From Oxalobacteraceae bacterium OTU3CINTB1 (GTDB lineage: Bacteria > Pseudomonadota > Gammaproteobacteria > Burkholderiales > Burkholderiaceae_D), in assembly GCA_024123955.1 (NCBI GenBank), contig CP099652.1, positions 3,782,001-3,846,000 of the forward strand: DNA of 64,000 nt, written 5' to 3'. Below the pieces are notes generated by a model. It searched no databases, had not been told where the DNA came from, and saw only the letters and a program-made list of their open reading frames with translations. Shown in pieces: positions 1 to 7,238 of this stretch. Made by a program: the position numbers and the translations under genes. The first letter of the stretch is position 1; each line of letters begins with the position of its first letter.

Positions 1-7
1 GAAAGAC

Positions 8-1453
8 ATGATGCGACTACTGCCAATCACTGCCACGCTGGCGGCGTTTTTGACCTGCGCGCCTGCCATCGGCCTGGCCGAACCAAAACAACGCCTGATA
101 GTGCTCAGCGATATCGAGGCCGATCCCGACGACAGCCAATCACTGGTGCGCTTGCTTCTGTACGCGAACCAGATCGATATCGAGGGCCTCGTGGCCACCA
201 CCTCGACCCATCAAAAGTCGCGTATCGCACCGGCATCCATGCAGGCAATTATCGACGCCTACGGCCGGGTACAGCCCAATCTGTTGAAGCACGAACCGGG
301 TTTCCCGAAAGCGGCAGCGCTGAAAGCGCTGGTGCGCGCCGGCTCGCAGCTCTACGGCATGCAAGGTGTGGGCGATGGCAAGGACTCGCCGGGATCGGAC
401 GCCATCATCAAGGCGCTGGAGAAAAACGATGCGCGGCCGTTATGGGTGGCGGTCTGGGGCGGCGCCAACACGCTTGCCCAAGCGTTGTATCGGATCGGCC
501 ACGACCGGACGCCCGAGCAGGCCGCCCGCCTGGTGAACAAGCTGCGCGTCTACACGATTTCCGATCAGGACGATTCTGGTATCTGGATGCGCACCAGGTT
601 TCCCGAGCTGTTTTACATCGTCAGCCCCGGCGGCTATGGCAATGGCACCTGGACGGGCATGCACTCGACCGAGCCGGGTTTCGACAGCACGGAGATCAGC
701 AACCACTGGATCGCCGAGCATATCCAACAGGGGCATGGACCGCTGGGCGCGGTGTATCCGGACGTCTCGTTTGGCGTGGAGGGCGACACGCCATCGTTCA
801 TGTCCTTGATACCGAACGGCCTGAACGCACCGGAGCATCCGGACTGGGGCGGCTGGGGAGGGCGCTACGAGTTGTACACGCCGGCGCTGGAGACCACCGA
901 TCCGAAGGGCTTTACCGGCAACGTGCCTGTTTTGCAGGAGCCGCGCGCCATCTGGACCAATGCGGTGGATAGTTACAGGCCGTGGGTGCATCAGGATTAT
1001 GGCCGCAACGTCAAGCCGCACGACAAGGTCTCCACCGGATACCGGACCACCATCTGGCGCTGGCGCAAAGACTTCCAGAACGATTTCGCGGCGCGCATGG
1101 ATTGGACCACCAAGCCGTACAAAGAGGCGAATCATCCGCCGGTCGTCAAGCTCAACCAGGGCGACCGCCTGACCGTCAAATCCGGCGAAAACTTCACGAT
1201 GAGCGCCGCCGGCAGCTCGGACCCGGATGGAGACAGCTTGACCTACCTGTGGTTTCAGTATCCCGAAGCCGGCAGCTACAAACAGGAGATCAAGCTGGGG
1301 TACGCGGAGAATTATCATACCGTTTCGGGGCAGGCGCCGGTGGTCAGCAAGGCGGAGACCGCGCACTTTATCGTGAAGGTGAGCGATAGGGGTAGTCCGG
1401 CGCTGACGCGTTATCGGCGGGTGATCGTCACTATAGTGCCGGCTACGCCCTGA
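8..1453 (+). CDS. Secreted DUF1593 / Sde182-type nucleoside-hydrolase-like protein
   Basis: The 481-residue protein opens with a signal peptide (hydrophobic stretch to about residue 24, ending near GLAEPKQ). The main domain is the nucleoside-hydrolase-like DUF1593 fold, shown by LSDIEADPDDSQS near residue 34, which resembles the Asp-rich metal site of nucleoside hydrolases, and by WGGANTLAQAL near 150. The last ~100 residues (after the NHPPVVKLN segment, with SSDPDGDSLTYLW) look like the Ig-like C-terminal domain of the cellulose-binding protein Sde182. Family knowledge suggests an extracytoplasmic carbohydrate-related role, but no reaction is established. The start lies 7 bases from the window edge, so the upstream region is not visible; a second ATG follows immediately. 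It may belong with the pectin genes further right, but the distance makes this only a guess. Confidence 0.85.
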   Translation: MMRLLPITATLAAFLTCAPAIGLAEPKQRLIVLSDIEADPDDSQSLVRLLLYANQIDIEGLVATTSTHQKSRIAPASMQAIIDAYGRVQPNLLKHEPGFPKAAALKALVRAGSQLYGMQGVGDGKDSPGSDAIIKALEKNDARPLWVAVWGGANTLAQALYRIGHDRTPEQAARLVNKLRVYTISDQDDSGIWMRTRFPELFYIVSPGGYGNGTWTGMHSTEPGFDSTEISNHWIAEHIQQGHGPLGAVYPDVSFGVEGDTPSFMSLIPNGLNAPEHPDWGGWGGRYELYTPALETTDPKGFTGNVPVLQEPRAIWTNAVDSYRPWVHQDYGRNVKPHDKVSTGYRTTIWRWRKDFQNDFAARMDWTTKPYKEANHPPVVKLNQGDRLTVKSGENFTMSAAGSSDPDGDSLTYLWFQYPEAGSYKQEIKLGYAENYHTVSGQAPVVSKAETAHFIVKVSDRGSPALTRYRRVIVTIVPATP

Positions 1454-1551
1454 GAGGCCTGCAACTTGCGCCTACGCCATCCCCCTGTGCGGCGCCGGGT
1501 CGCAGAACGTCAAGAATTTCGTTCCACTCACTCCATCAGGAGGAACAGAAA

Positions 1552-1686
1552 ATTTCCAATTGGAATCTAATTGGGATTTTTCTATTCGTCCTACTTGGCA
1601 TGTCGATAATCTCCTTGGCGCTCTATCTGGGTTCGGTAAAACTTAGCGAAAAAGGCACTTCGCAGTTTGGCCGCGCGGAGCAGTAG
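1552..1686 (+). CDS. Possible small single-pass membrane peptide with AUU start
   Basis: An open frame of 44 codons follows a perfect AGGAGG ribosome site at 1538-1543. No ATG, GTG or TTG lies at suitable spacing, but an ATT in this frame sits 8 bases downstream at 1552. The peptide starts near ISNWNLIG and contains one strongly hydrophobic segment (LIGIFLFVLLGMSIISLAL) followed by a polar tail ending FGRAEQ. A composition of one membrane helix plus a short soluble tail is typical of real small membrane proteins. AUU initiation is rare (infC is the known case), so an in-frame internal ATG at the GMSII position is an alternative. I do not recognise a family. Confidence 0.35.
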   Translation: MSNWNLIGIFLFVLLGMSIISLALYLGSVKLSEKGTSQFGRAEQ

Positions 1687-1740
1687 CGCTGCTCCGACCG
1701 GCCACTGAGCGACAGTTAACGGCTGCGGACATAAAATAGG

Positions 1741-1786
1741 CTGGGAATTGGGTCATTGGGGACTATAATGTTAAATATACTTAACA
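1741..1786 (+). promoter_or_regulatory. Promoter and palindromic operator of the XRE gene
   Basis: A consensus -10 TATAAT is at 1764-1769, with a weak -35 candidate CTGGGA at 1741-1746 (17-base spacer). Overlapping the last base of the -10 is a perfect inverted repeat, TGTTAA-N6-TTAACA (1769-1786). This position, between the promoter and the XRE start at 1803, is typical of autorepression by a dimeric helix-turn-helix protein. Binding by the adjacent gene product is inferred. Confidence 0.6.
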
Positions 1787-1802
1787 TGAATGGATAGATC
1801 AA

Positions 1803-2279
1803 ATGAACCTGGCACAGATCGGCGGCGAAATCCATAGCAAGCGTATTCAGGCGGGCCTGCTGCAGGAGCACGTGGCCAAGTTCGCCGGTCTGTCCCGGGT
1901 GACGATCAACCAGTTGGAGAATGGAACGCTTAAGGACCTTGGTTACACCAAGCTAAAGGCCGTGATGGATGTTCTGGGTCTCGACATGGAGACCGTGCAA
2001 CCGTCTGGCCTGAAAAGCGCGCTGGCGGTCGCTGCGCGTAGCATCAGTACCAGTTACCGGGAGGTGATGACGCCGGACATGCTGTCGATGATGCTGCGTT
2101 CCGGCGAGGCGCCTGAACAGTTCCAGCCCCATTTGATGGCTCTGCTCGATGAAACGCCGCTTCCCGTCGTGGTGAAAGCCGTGGGCGAGGCGGCGACGCC
2201 TGATGTGCCAGCCAAAAAAATCATGAAACACCTCAGTATGTGGGCGAAGCAATGGAAAGTATGCAGAACGGTTTGGTGA
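1803..2279 (+). CDS. XRE-family helix-turn-helix regulator (antitoxin-like)
   Basis: The 158-residue protein has an N-terminal XRE helix-turn-helix at about residues 5-65 (QEHVAKFAGLSRVTINQLENG is the recognition region). A ~90-residue C-terminal part is rich in SISTSYREVMTPDML and DETPLPVVVKAVGEAA. The domain order and length resemble antitoxins paired with nucleotidyltransferase or HipA-type toxins. Its stop codon overlaps the next ATG as TGATG at 2277-2281, so a partner gene would be translationally coupled, but that partner is broken here. A palindromic operator directly upstream suggests autoregulation. GC content is like the core genome, unlike the AT-richer genes after 2.6 kb. Confidence 0.75.
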   Translation: MNLAQIGGEIHSKRIQAGLLQEHVAKFAGLSRVTINQLENGTLKDLGYTKLKAVMDVLGLDMETVQPSGLKSALAVAARSISTSYREVMTPDMLSMMLRSGEAPEQFQPHLMALLDETPLPVVVKAVGEAATPDVPAKKIMKHLSMWAKQWKVCRTVW

Positions 2280-2497
2280 TGGCCGGCGAGCCCGGAATTC
2301 CCCGCAGCTGGGAGACGCTGTTCGCGCACGCGCTGACGGTTATCGGCGAGATCGCCAGGCACGGCCGCGACGATCCTTGCTTGACCAGAAACGCTACTTT
2401 AGGTCCAAGGGGATTGTGGTGCCTGAGGTGGAGTATTGGCGTCTGCCAAACTGTAAGAACATGCTGGATGTGGTCCACGCAGCCTTTAGGGCGGTAG
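2279..2497 (+). pseudogene. Truncated AbiEii-like nucleotidyltransferase toxin remnant
   Basis: The frame starts in a TGATG overlap with the XRE gene. Its first ~35 codons (MAGEPGIPRSWETLF... to HGRDDP) look like the opening of AbiEii/AbiGii-type nucleotidyltransferase toxins, which normally continue into a W-[ST]-FGGGT active-site block. Here the similarity stops abruptly after DDP near 2385. The rest of the frame (CLTRNATLGPRGL onward) has no recognisable motif and ends at 2497. The catalytic core is therefore absent. I read this as a toxin gene cut by recombination that left the antitoxin intact. The family call rests on a short stretch and is tentative. Confidence 0.35.
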
Positions 2498-2526
2498 AGG
2501 GGCACACCATGGAATGTCTGATAACG

Positions 2527-2552
2527 TGGTGTAACGACGCGCTTGGCGTCGT
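2527..2552 (+). repeat. 26-bp motif shared with 7359-7384, copy A
   Basis: This copy matches 7359-7384 at 22 of 26 positions by direct comparison (both read TGGTGTAAC, then GCG, then GGCGTCGT). It contains a perfect 7-bp hairpin, ACGACGC-GCTTG-GCGTCGT, at 2534-2552. The differences fall so that both copies can encode WCN[DN]A[LM]GVV, so these may be fragments of related genes rather than a recombination site. Confidence 0.4.
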
Positions 2553-2763
2553 CTATCTAGGCACCGCGCCCGGTCGTCCTGAACCGGTGCAGTGTCCGTT
2601 TTGAATCTCATTCGGAGTACACCGTCACTTCGCTTAGTACTATCTCGTTTTGTCTTTTATACAGCGCGAGCCATAGGTTTGCTAAGCGCAGTCTACGTAG
2701 TTGTGATCCTTTGCCTGTTTCGAATCGTTGTCTTGCGTTGTCTTCGCGTTCGCAGAGCGCTAG

Positions 2764-3224
2764 AAAATTGTTGCTTTGGGTGCTTTAATGCCAGTGGGTG
2801 GCAAGTCATCGATTCCATTTGTGCATGCGATCCTCACTGCAATTGGTATTCCCGTTTACACTCTTTTTGATGGTGATAGTGGCTTTGAGGCTCTTGCAAA
2901 AGCGCAAGGCAAATCCGCAGAGAATATCGAGAAGGAACGGGCTAGTCACATCAAGGCAAATCGCACAACGTTGAGGTACTTTGGTCACACTGAGGAAGAC
3001 TTCCCGAAAGTAGTTGTTTCTGACTGCGTAGCGATCTTCGATGATCATCTTGAATCATTCCTGTTGTCCACTTGGCCAGAATGGGATATCGCTTGTAATT
3101 GGAGGCAGCGGCAGGAATAAACTTATCCAAAAATCAGTTGGCTTATCGTACTGCCACTTTAGAGGCTGCCGGCATTGTACCTAGTATGTTGCTCGCGATT
3201 CTTGACAAGGTTAAAGGAAGTTAA
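2764..3224 (+). pseudogene. Frameshifted C-terminal remnant of a TOPRIM (OLD-type) nuclease
   Basis: The frame from 2764 encodes KIVALG, PVGGKSSIPFVHAILTA, and then IPVYTLFDGD. This resembles the TOPRIM domain of OLD-family ATP-dependent endonucleases, where a glutamate-containing EGKSDIP-like motif precedes a DxD motif. The frame stops at 3118-3120. The neighbouring frame then continues convincingly from about 3111 (AGINLSKNQLAYRTATLEAA, ending LDKVKGS) to a TAA at 3222-3224, so a frameshift near 3100-3111 breaks the gene. The ATPase half that should precede TOPRIM is missing, and an in-frame stop sits at 2761. The motif glutamate appears as glycine (GGKS), another sign of decay. The family call is moderately sure; the gene is clearly non-functional. 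Confidence 0.5.
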
Positions 3225-3427
3225 CCGTATCGGGATAACGATAATTTTCACTTAGATTGGGAGACCAGCACTCTTGTGATGGTGGAAGATAGATCCCGCA
3301 AGTATTTCGCTTGGATTGTCTGCTTTTTTCCAAAGGACGCAAATAAAAAAATGTATGACAATTAAGTGATATCCTAACTAGAATTTCATCTATGGTCTTT
3401 GTTCAATCAATATAATGGGAGAAGAAC
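3225..3427 (+). other. AT-rich intergenic stretch before the STAND defence gene
   Basis: No gene is supported here. The stretch is AT-rich, contains a TATAAT at 3411-3416 and a GGGAGAAG ribosome site at 3418-3425 before the TTG start at 3428. The TATAAT is too close to the start to be a normal -10 together with that ribosome site, so the true promoter is probably further upstream and not obvious. Confidence 0.4.
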
Positions 3428-5689
3428 TTGTCGGATTATGATTTTAAAGCGCTTAACGACAAAGAATTCGAAGTGCTTTCTGCAGAACTTTTGAGTATTG
3501 CTTTTAACAAAAAATTCGAGCGATTTAAACCCGGCAAGGATGCTGGTGTGGATGGGCGTTTTTTCTCTGCGGATGGCAAGGAGGTTATTCTTCAGTGTAA
3601 GCACTGGGCATCGACTCCCTTTAAGCAGCTACTAAGCAGTCTGAAGAAAACTGAGCTACCAAAAATTAAGAAATTGAATGCGGGGAGATACATTCTTGCT
3701 GTTTCCCTTCCTTTATCTAGAAAAGATAAAAAGGAGATCGCCGTAGTACTTGGTTCACATCTTGTATCGCAATCTGATATATACGGCAAAGAAGATTTGA
3801 ACGATATTTTGAGAGTGAGTCCTGAGGTCGAGCAAAACCACTACAAGCTTTGGCTTCACAGTGCGAGCGTTCTGGCACATATATTTCACAATGCCATCCT
3901 GGGCCGTAGCTCATATTCCCTCGAGGAAATCCGTGACGCGTCTTGTAGGTATGTAATAACCTCCAATCATGAAAAAGCGTTGACAATGTTAAATGAGACG
4001 GGTGTTGTGATCATTACCGGGGAACCTGGTATAGGGAAGTCGACTTTGGCCGAACATTTATGTATTCACTACGTTGCGGAAGACTATAGTTATTTAAAAA
4101 TCGGCAAAGAAATATCTGAGGCCGAGGCCGTATTTACTCAAGACACGAAGCAAATATTCTATTTTGACGATTTTCTCGGGCGAAATTACTTGGAAGCGTT
4201 GTCGGGTCACGAGGGAAGTGAGATAACTCAGTTTATAAGGCGAGTTGGGAAAAATCCCAAAAAGCGCTTTGTGTTGACCTCTCGAAGTACCATTATTAAT
4301 CAGGGTAAGATGCTGATAGATCAGCTTCAACATAGCAATATTGAAAAAAAAGAGTACGAAATCAAGATTGATTCACTTACGGAGTTGGATCGAGCAAAGA
4401 TACTTTATAATCATATTTGGCACTCACAGTTAAATGCTGACCATATCAACGAACTCTATAAAGATCGTAGATATCGTAGAATTATATCTCATAGAAATTT
4501 CAATCCTCGGCTAATTAGCTACGTTACTGATTCGACCCGTTTGGAAGGTGATGCGGCTGCAACCTATTGGCCGTTTGTAGAGCGCTCACTTAATAACCCA
4601 GCCCAAGTTTGGGAAAATCCTTTTGTTGCACAACAGGATGATTTTGGTCGTCTCTTAATTGTCCTAGTTGTTTTGCATGGGCGTAAAATAATTGAAACAG
4701 AACTTTCTTCTGCTTACAATGAATTCCTTTCGCTGCCATCCAGTCAATCATTAAAGGGAAGATCAGACTTTCAGACGAACATCCGAACCTTAACGGGCTC
4801 ATTTTTTAATCGTTATATTAGTGTGGGCGATCCAAATTCCATTGATCTGTTTAATCCGTCCATAGGTGATTTTGTTTTATCTAGGTATTCGCAAGATACA
4901 GTGACCTTAACAAACGCGTTCGTAAGTTTGCGAACGATGAGTTCGCTGCTCACTCTAACCAGCTTAATGCGAACAAATATAATTTCTAATGTTGTATTTA
5001 TATCTACCATCAGGGCTTTGATAAGGCGGATGGTGGAAAATGATTTCGAGAGAATGACTAGCGTTTACGCCGCTGAGCTTTTTACTCTTTATATTTCTAA
5101 CGAACTCTACAATCACTCTGATTTCGACCATCTAAAGACCATTGCTCGTTACATTCTGAAGTTCAGCTTAACAACAACTTACGCACAATCGTTTCTTGTT
5201 GCGAAATGGGCTTTAAGTCACTCTGTTATTTCAGCGGAGGAAGGAATTTTATTTGGGCGACAAACACTTGAAAATGTAAATGACGATGAAGAGATTACAA
5301 ATTTTTGGAAATTTTTAGAGTCAATTCCAAAAAATGCAGCCGGACATTCCGAGCTGGAAATTGATTTCACGACAACGTTAATAAGTAACATATCTGGAAA
5401 TTTGTCAGAATTCATTGACCCTGCTGATGCATTTTCGAAATGCGAGTACGGGGATTACGATGAGGCAAGGGAAAATCTTTTACGGCTTGTTGAATCAAAG
5501 CTCGATGATCTGGGAATCCCGACAAGGGATCTCGAGATCGACGACACTTTGGAAGATTTTGAGTTGGAAGAAAAAATGAATGAATACTTTGAAAACCAAA
5601 TGGATTACGACAACGATGATGGTGGCCGTAGTGTGCCGTCCGTCGATTATTCGATTTCTGAGATAGATGATTTATTCGAGCGGGAGTAA
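3428..5689 (+). CDS. Restriction-endonuclease / STAND NTPase antiviral protein
   Basis: The 753-residue protein has two recognisable domains. Residues ~10-120 form an Mrr-like PD-(D/E)xK nuclease: E20, D42 in GVDGRFF, then Q56-C57-K58 in the LQCKHW strand. Residues ~165-400 form a STAND-type P-loop NTPase of the nSTAND3 kind: Walker A GEPGIGKST at 198-206, Walker B FYFDDF with D247/D248, and a RFVLTSRS sensor segment. The remaining ~350 residues are helical with an acidic C-terminus, probably the sensor or oligomerisation part. Related proteins sense phage components and degrade DNA on activation. It is visibly AT-rich compared with flanking core genes and sits among broken genes, so it was probably acquired by transfer. 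It starts at TTG with a good upstream GGGAGAAG site. No partner gene is needed. Confidence 0.8.
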   Translation: MSDYDFKALNDKEFEVLSAELLSIAFNKKFERFKPGKDAGVDGRFFSADGKEVILQCKHWASTPFKQLLSSLKKTELPKIKKLNAGRYILAVSLPLSRKDKKEIAVVLGSHLVSQSDIYGKEDLNDILRVSPEVEQNHYKLWLHSASVLAHIFHNAILGRSSYSLEEIRDASCRYVITSNHEKALTMLNETGVVIITGEPGIGKSTLAEHLCIHYVAEDYSYLKIGKEISEAEAVFTQDTKQIFYFDDFLGRNYLEALSGHEGSEITQFIRRVGKNPKKRFVLTSRSTIINQGKMLIDQLQHSNIEKKEYEIKIDSLTELDRAKILYNHIWHSQLNADHINELYKDRRYRRIISHRNFNPRLISYVTDSTRLEGDAAATYWPFVERSLNNPAQVWENPFVAQQDDFGRLLIVLVVLHGRKIIETELSSAYNEFLSLPSSQSLKGRSDFQTNIRTLTGSFFNRYISVGDPNSIDLFNPSIGDFVLSRYSQDTVTLTNAFVSLRTMSSLLTLTSLMRTNIISNVVFISTIRALIRRMVENDFERMTSVYAAELFTLYISNELYNHSDFDHLKTIARYILKFSLTTTYAQSFLVAKWALSHSVISAEEGILFGRQTLENVNDDEEITNFWKFLESIPKNAAGHSELEIDFTTTLISNISGNLSEFIDPADAFSKCEYGDYDEARENLLRLVESKLDDLGIPTRDLEIDDTLEDFELEEKMNEYFENQMDYDNDDGGRSVPSVDYSISEIDDLFERE

Positions 5690-5770
5690 TAAACTGATGT
5701 ATGCAAAAATGAGCTGGCGCTGTTCAGGCGTCAACTGTTCCATTACATCAGACAGCGCGATCACCGCGTT

Positions 5771-5953
5771 CTAAACCCGGGATTGATTTTCTCCTATCAG
5801 ACTGGAAGCGCTGACACCAAGGGCTGTGGCTAGTTTAAGGAGATGGTCGACGGTTGGCTGCCTGACGCCATTCTCCAACCTGGAAATCGTCATATTATCA
5901 ACCGACGACAATTCCGCGAGTTGTGTCTAAGTCAGGTTTTTTGCCTTCCTGCA
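5771..5953 (-). pseudogene. XRE helix-turn-helix remnant with an in-frame amber codon
   Basis: Read on the minus strand, the frame gives CRKAKNLT, a TAG at 5929-5927, then TQLAELSSVDNMTISRLENG, VRQPTVDHLL and ALGVSASSLIGEN, ending at a TAG at 5773-5771. This is a complete XRE DNA-binding domain except that a glutamine codon (usually CAG in this motif) reads TAG. No start codon is visible upstream in the frame. It looks like a recently inactivated small regulator or antitoxin. The alternative of a short product starting after the amber codon (ATG in DNMTIS) would lack half the fold. Confidence 0.55.
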
Positions 5954-6045
5954 CGGCCGAATCGGTGGACGAGTTTTCGTCGCCGACACCAGCCCCCCAC
6001 ATCGGACGTAAGGTAAGCGTCGGCCCTGCGCCGTCTGTTCATAGC

Positions 6046-6246
6046 TACGCCGTGACGTACGGCGTCTTGAACCAGTTGCGATGGGCTGTAAAACCCCATC
6101 GGCTGGCTGTTGAGCAATGCGGCCAGGAAAGCGGCCGGTTCATGGCATTTCATCCAGCTCGACGCGTAGGCGAGCAGGGCGAAGCTCGCCGCGTGCGATT
6201 CGGGGAAACCGTATTCGGCGAATCCGCGAATCTGTCTGATGATGCG
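6046..6246 (-). pseudogene. Internal fragment of error-prone DNA polymerase dnaE2 (imuC)
   Basis: On the minus strand the frame reads [31 protein letters not shown], then [18 protein letters not shown] and [18 protein letters not shown]. This is the highly conserved segment of DnaE2/ImuC polymerases. Only ~67 codons are left: similarity begins at about 6246 and ends at about 6046, with no polymerase core or C-terminus. It abuts the imuA fragment in a different frame. It is a leftover of an SOS mutasome locus, not a working gene. Confidence 0.75.
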
Positions 6247-6364
6247 CGTGCGGGATGTAGGGCGGTTGCACCAGCGCGATGCGTTGCTTCTTCGCGAGGT
6301 TGGCCAGCAACGGCTTTAGTAGGTGCAGTTCGCCGATGCCGGATTGTTGCAGCATGAGCTCCAC
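6245..6364 (-). pseudogene. Fragment of SOS mutagenesis gene imuA
   Basis: Forty codons on the minus strand read [32 protein letters not shown] and QPPYIPHA. These match the conserved RecA/SulA-like core of ImuA, whose typical motif is VELLLQQxGIGEL followed by RIALIxPPYxP. An in-frame TAG at 6367-6365 sits directly upstream and the match ends at the junction with dnaE2 sequence at about 6246. Normal cassettes run imuA-imuB-dnaE2 in one direction, so a deletion removed the 3' part of imuA, all of imuB and most of dnaE2. Confidence 0.7.
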
Positions 6365-6548
6365 CTAGGCTGGACGGGGCGTTAGGTGAAAGCTACTGAT
6401 TGGCTTATTTTTCGCTTGCAATTGTCCCCAAGCCGGATTAGGAAATGTTGCTTACTGGAAGAAGAACGGGAAGGTTCCGGTGTATCATGTTGCCGGGGAC
6501 GAACGCACGATTTTCTTAATAATCTGCAACAACTACAACCAATCGTAT
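6365..6548. other. Short intergenic region upstream of the two-gene module
   Basis: I see no gene here. The region joins the imuA remnant to the plus-strand membrane-protein gene and should hold that gene's promoter, but no convincing -35/-10 pair is evident. Confidence 0.3.
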
Positions 6549-6929
6549 ATGCCAATCACCGAAACAATAGCAAGAAAGGCAATGGAGACAGGGGGGCGAC
6601 TCCGAGTTAAGAGCGCGCTCAATCCTTCACTTTGGCTTTGCGCCATCGTTACAATGCCCGGGTTGTGTATATCCGGCATGATCGAAAGGGAGGTGCCGCT
6701 CGTTTTTCAGGTAGTCATAGCCCTTCCTGTCGTTGGGGCCTGTCTAAGCAATTTATTTTTGACTATTTTTGATAGAGATAAACTACAGTCTGAAGATTAC
6801 CAAATTAGAAAGAGAAGTTTGGAGTTGGTTCGGGAAAAAGGTGATAGATTTCCAACAATGGCCCGAACGATTGAGGCGATTACGAACCCAAAAATGAAAC
6901 AACTTGAGCATCAGGAGGGCGAGGAGTGA
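6549..6929 (+). CDS. Small membrane protein of unknown family, two predicted helices
   Basis: Starting at the ATG at 6549 gives a 126-residue protein (MPITETIARKAME...). It has two hydrophobic segments: about residues 28-46 (SLWLCAIVTMPGLCIS) and 54-78 (PLVFQVVIALPVVGACLS). A charged, probably cytoplasmic C-terminal tail of ~50 residues follows and ends in EHQEGEE. A longer frame begins upstream, but the 6549 start gives a more natural N-terminus. Its stop overlaps the next start (GTGA at 6926-6929), so the two proteins are translationally coupled and probably work together. I do not recognise the family. Placement between a mutasome scar and a defence gene suggests, but does not show, a role in phage defence. 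Confidence 0.6.
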   Translation: MPITETIARKAMETGGRLRVKSALNPSLWLCAIVTMPGLCISGMIEREVPLVFQVVIALPVVGACLSNLFLTIFDRDKLQSEDYQIRKRSLELVREKGDRFPTMARTIEAITNPKMKQLEHQEGEE

Positions 6930-7228
6930 AAAAGACCTACTTTCTCTCTTACCAAAGTAGCTTAGGAACGCATGAAGAGGTCTCCGGATTCGTGGATTCG
7001 TGCGAGCTAATCATTACCTGGCGCAAGGAGCTACCTTCGTTGATCTTCTTAGTTTCTGAGGCAAGTGCAGTAGACATCTGTATGAAGATCGACGATCACT
7101 TTGGAGAAGATAAAGGCATCTACCTAGTTGCACATATTGGTGACGATTCGGAAGGGCGTCTAAGCCCTCGGTCGTGGTCGATTATCAATCATCAAAAGTT
7201 ACCTCCTAAAGAAAATGCGTCACCCTGA
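6926..7228 (+). CDS. Small SinR/Cas2-like ferredoxin-fold protein, coupled to the membrane protein
   Basis: This 100-residue protein starts at GTG within a GTGA overlap, after an AGGAGGGCGAG ribosome site at 6912-6922. It opens MKKTYFLSYQ and has an alternating pattern (LIFLVSEASAVDICMKI, then GIYLVAHIGDD) like the small SinR-family or Cas2/VapD-like ferredoxin-fold proteins, which typically begin KTYFISYDL and contain a SAxEVRD-type helix. Family identity is only suggested. Toxin-like ribonuclease activity is known for some relatives but cannot be read here. A terminator-like hairpin follows directly, so it ends a two-gene unit. Confidence 0.6.
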   Translation: MKKTYFLSYQSSLGTHEEVSGFVDSCELIITWRKELPSLIFLVSEASAVDICMKIDDHFGEDKGIYLVAHIGDDSEGRLSPRSWSIINHQKLPPKENASP

Positions 7229-7238
7229 CGTGAGCTGT

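Noticed and set aside
2518..2557. Hairpin at the 26-bp motif as an integron attC site
   Set aside because: The required GTTRRRY and RYYYAAC core pairs are not present in proper positions and no integrase gene is visible.
2377..2604. 75-codon plus-strand open frame
   Set aside because: No motif beyond the short WCNDALGVV stretch, weak start context, and it overlaps the broken toxin frame.
2592..2870. 92-codon hydrophobic plus-strand frame
   Set aside because: It overlaps the TOPRIM remnant in another frame and its composition reflects AT-rich noise rather than a membrane protein.
3411..3416. TATAAT just before the STAND gene
   Set aside because: Only 11 bases separate it from the TTG start and the ribosome site falls where transcription would begin; probably chance in AT-rich DNA.
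5923..6357. 144-codon plus-strand open frame
   Set aside because: It lies opposite the imuA and dnaE2 fragments, which are recognised clearly on the minus strand.
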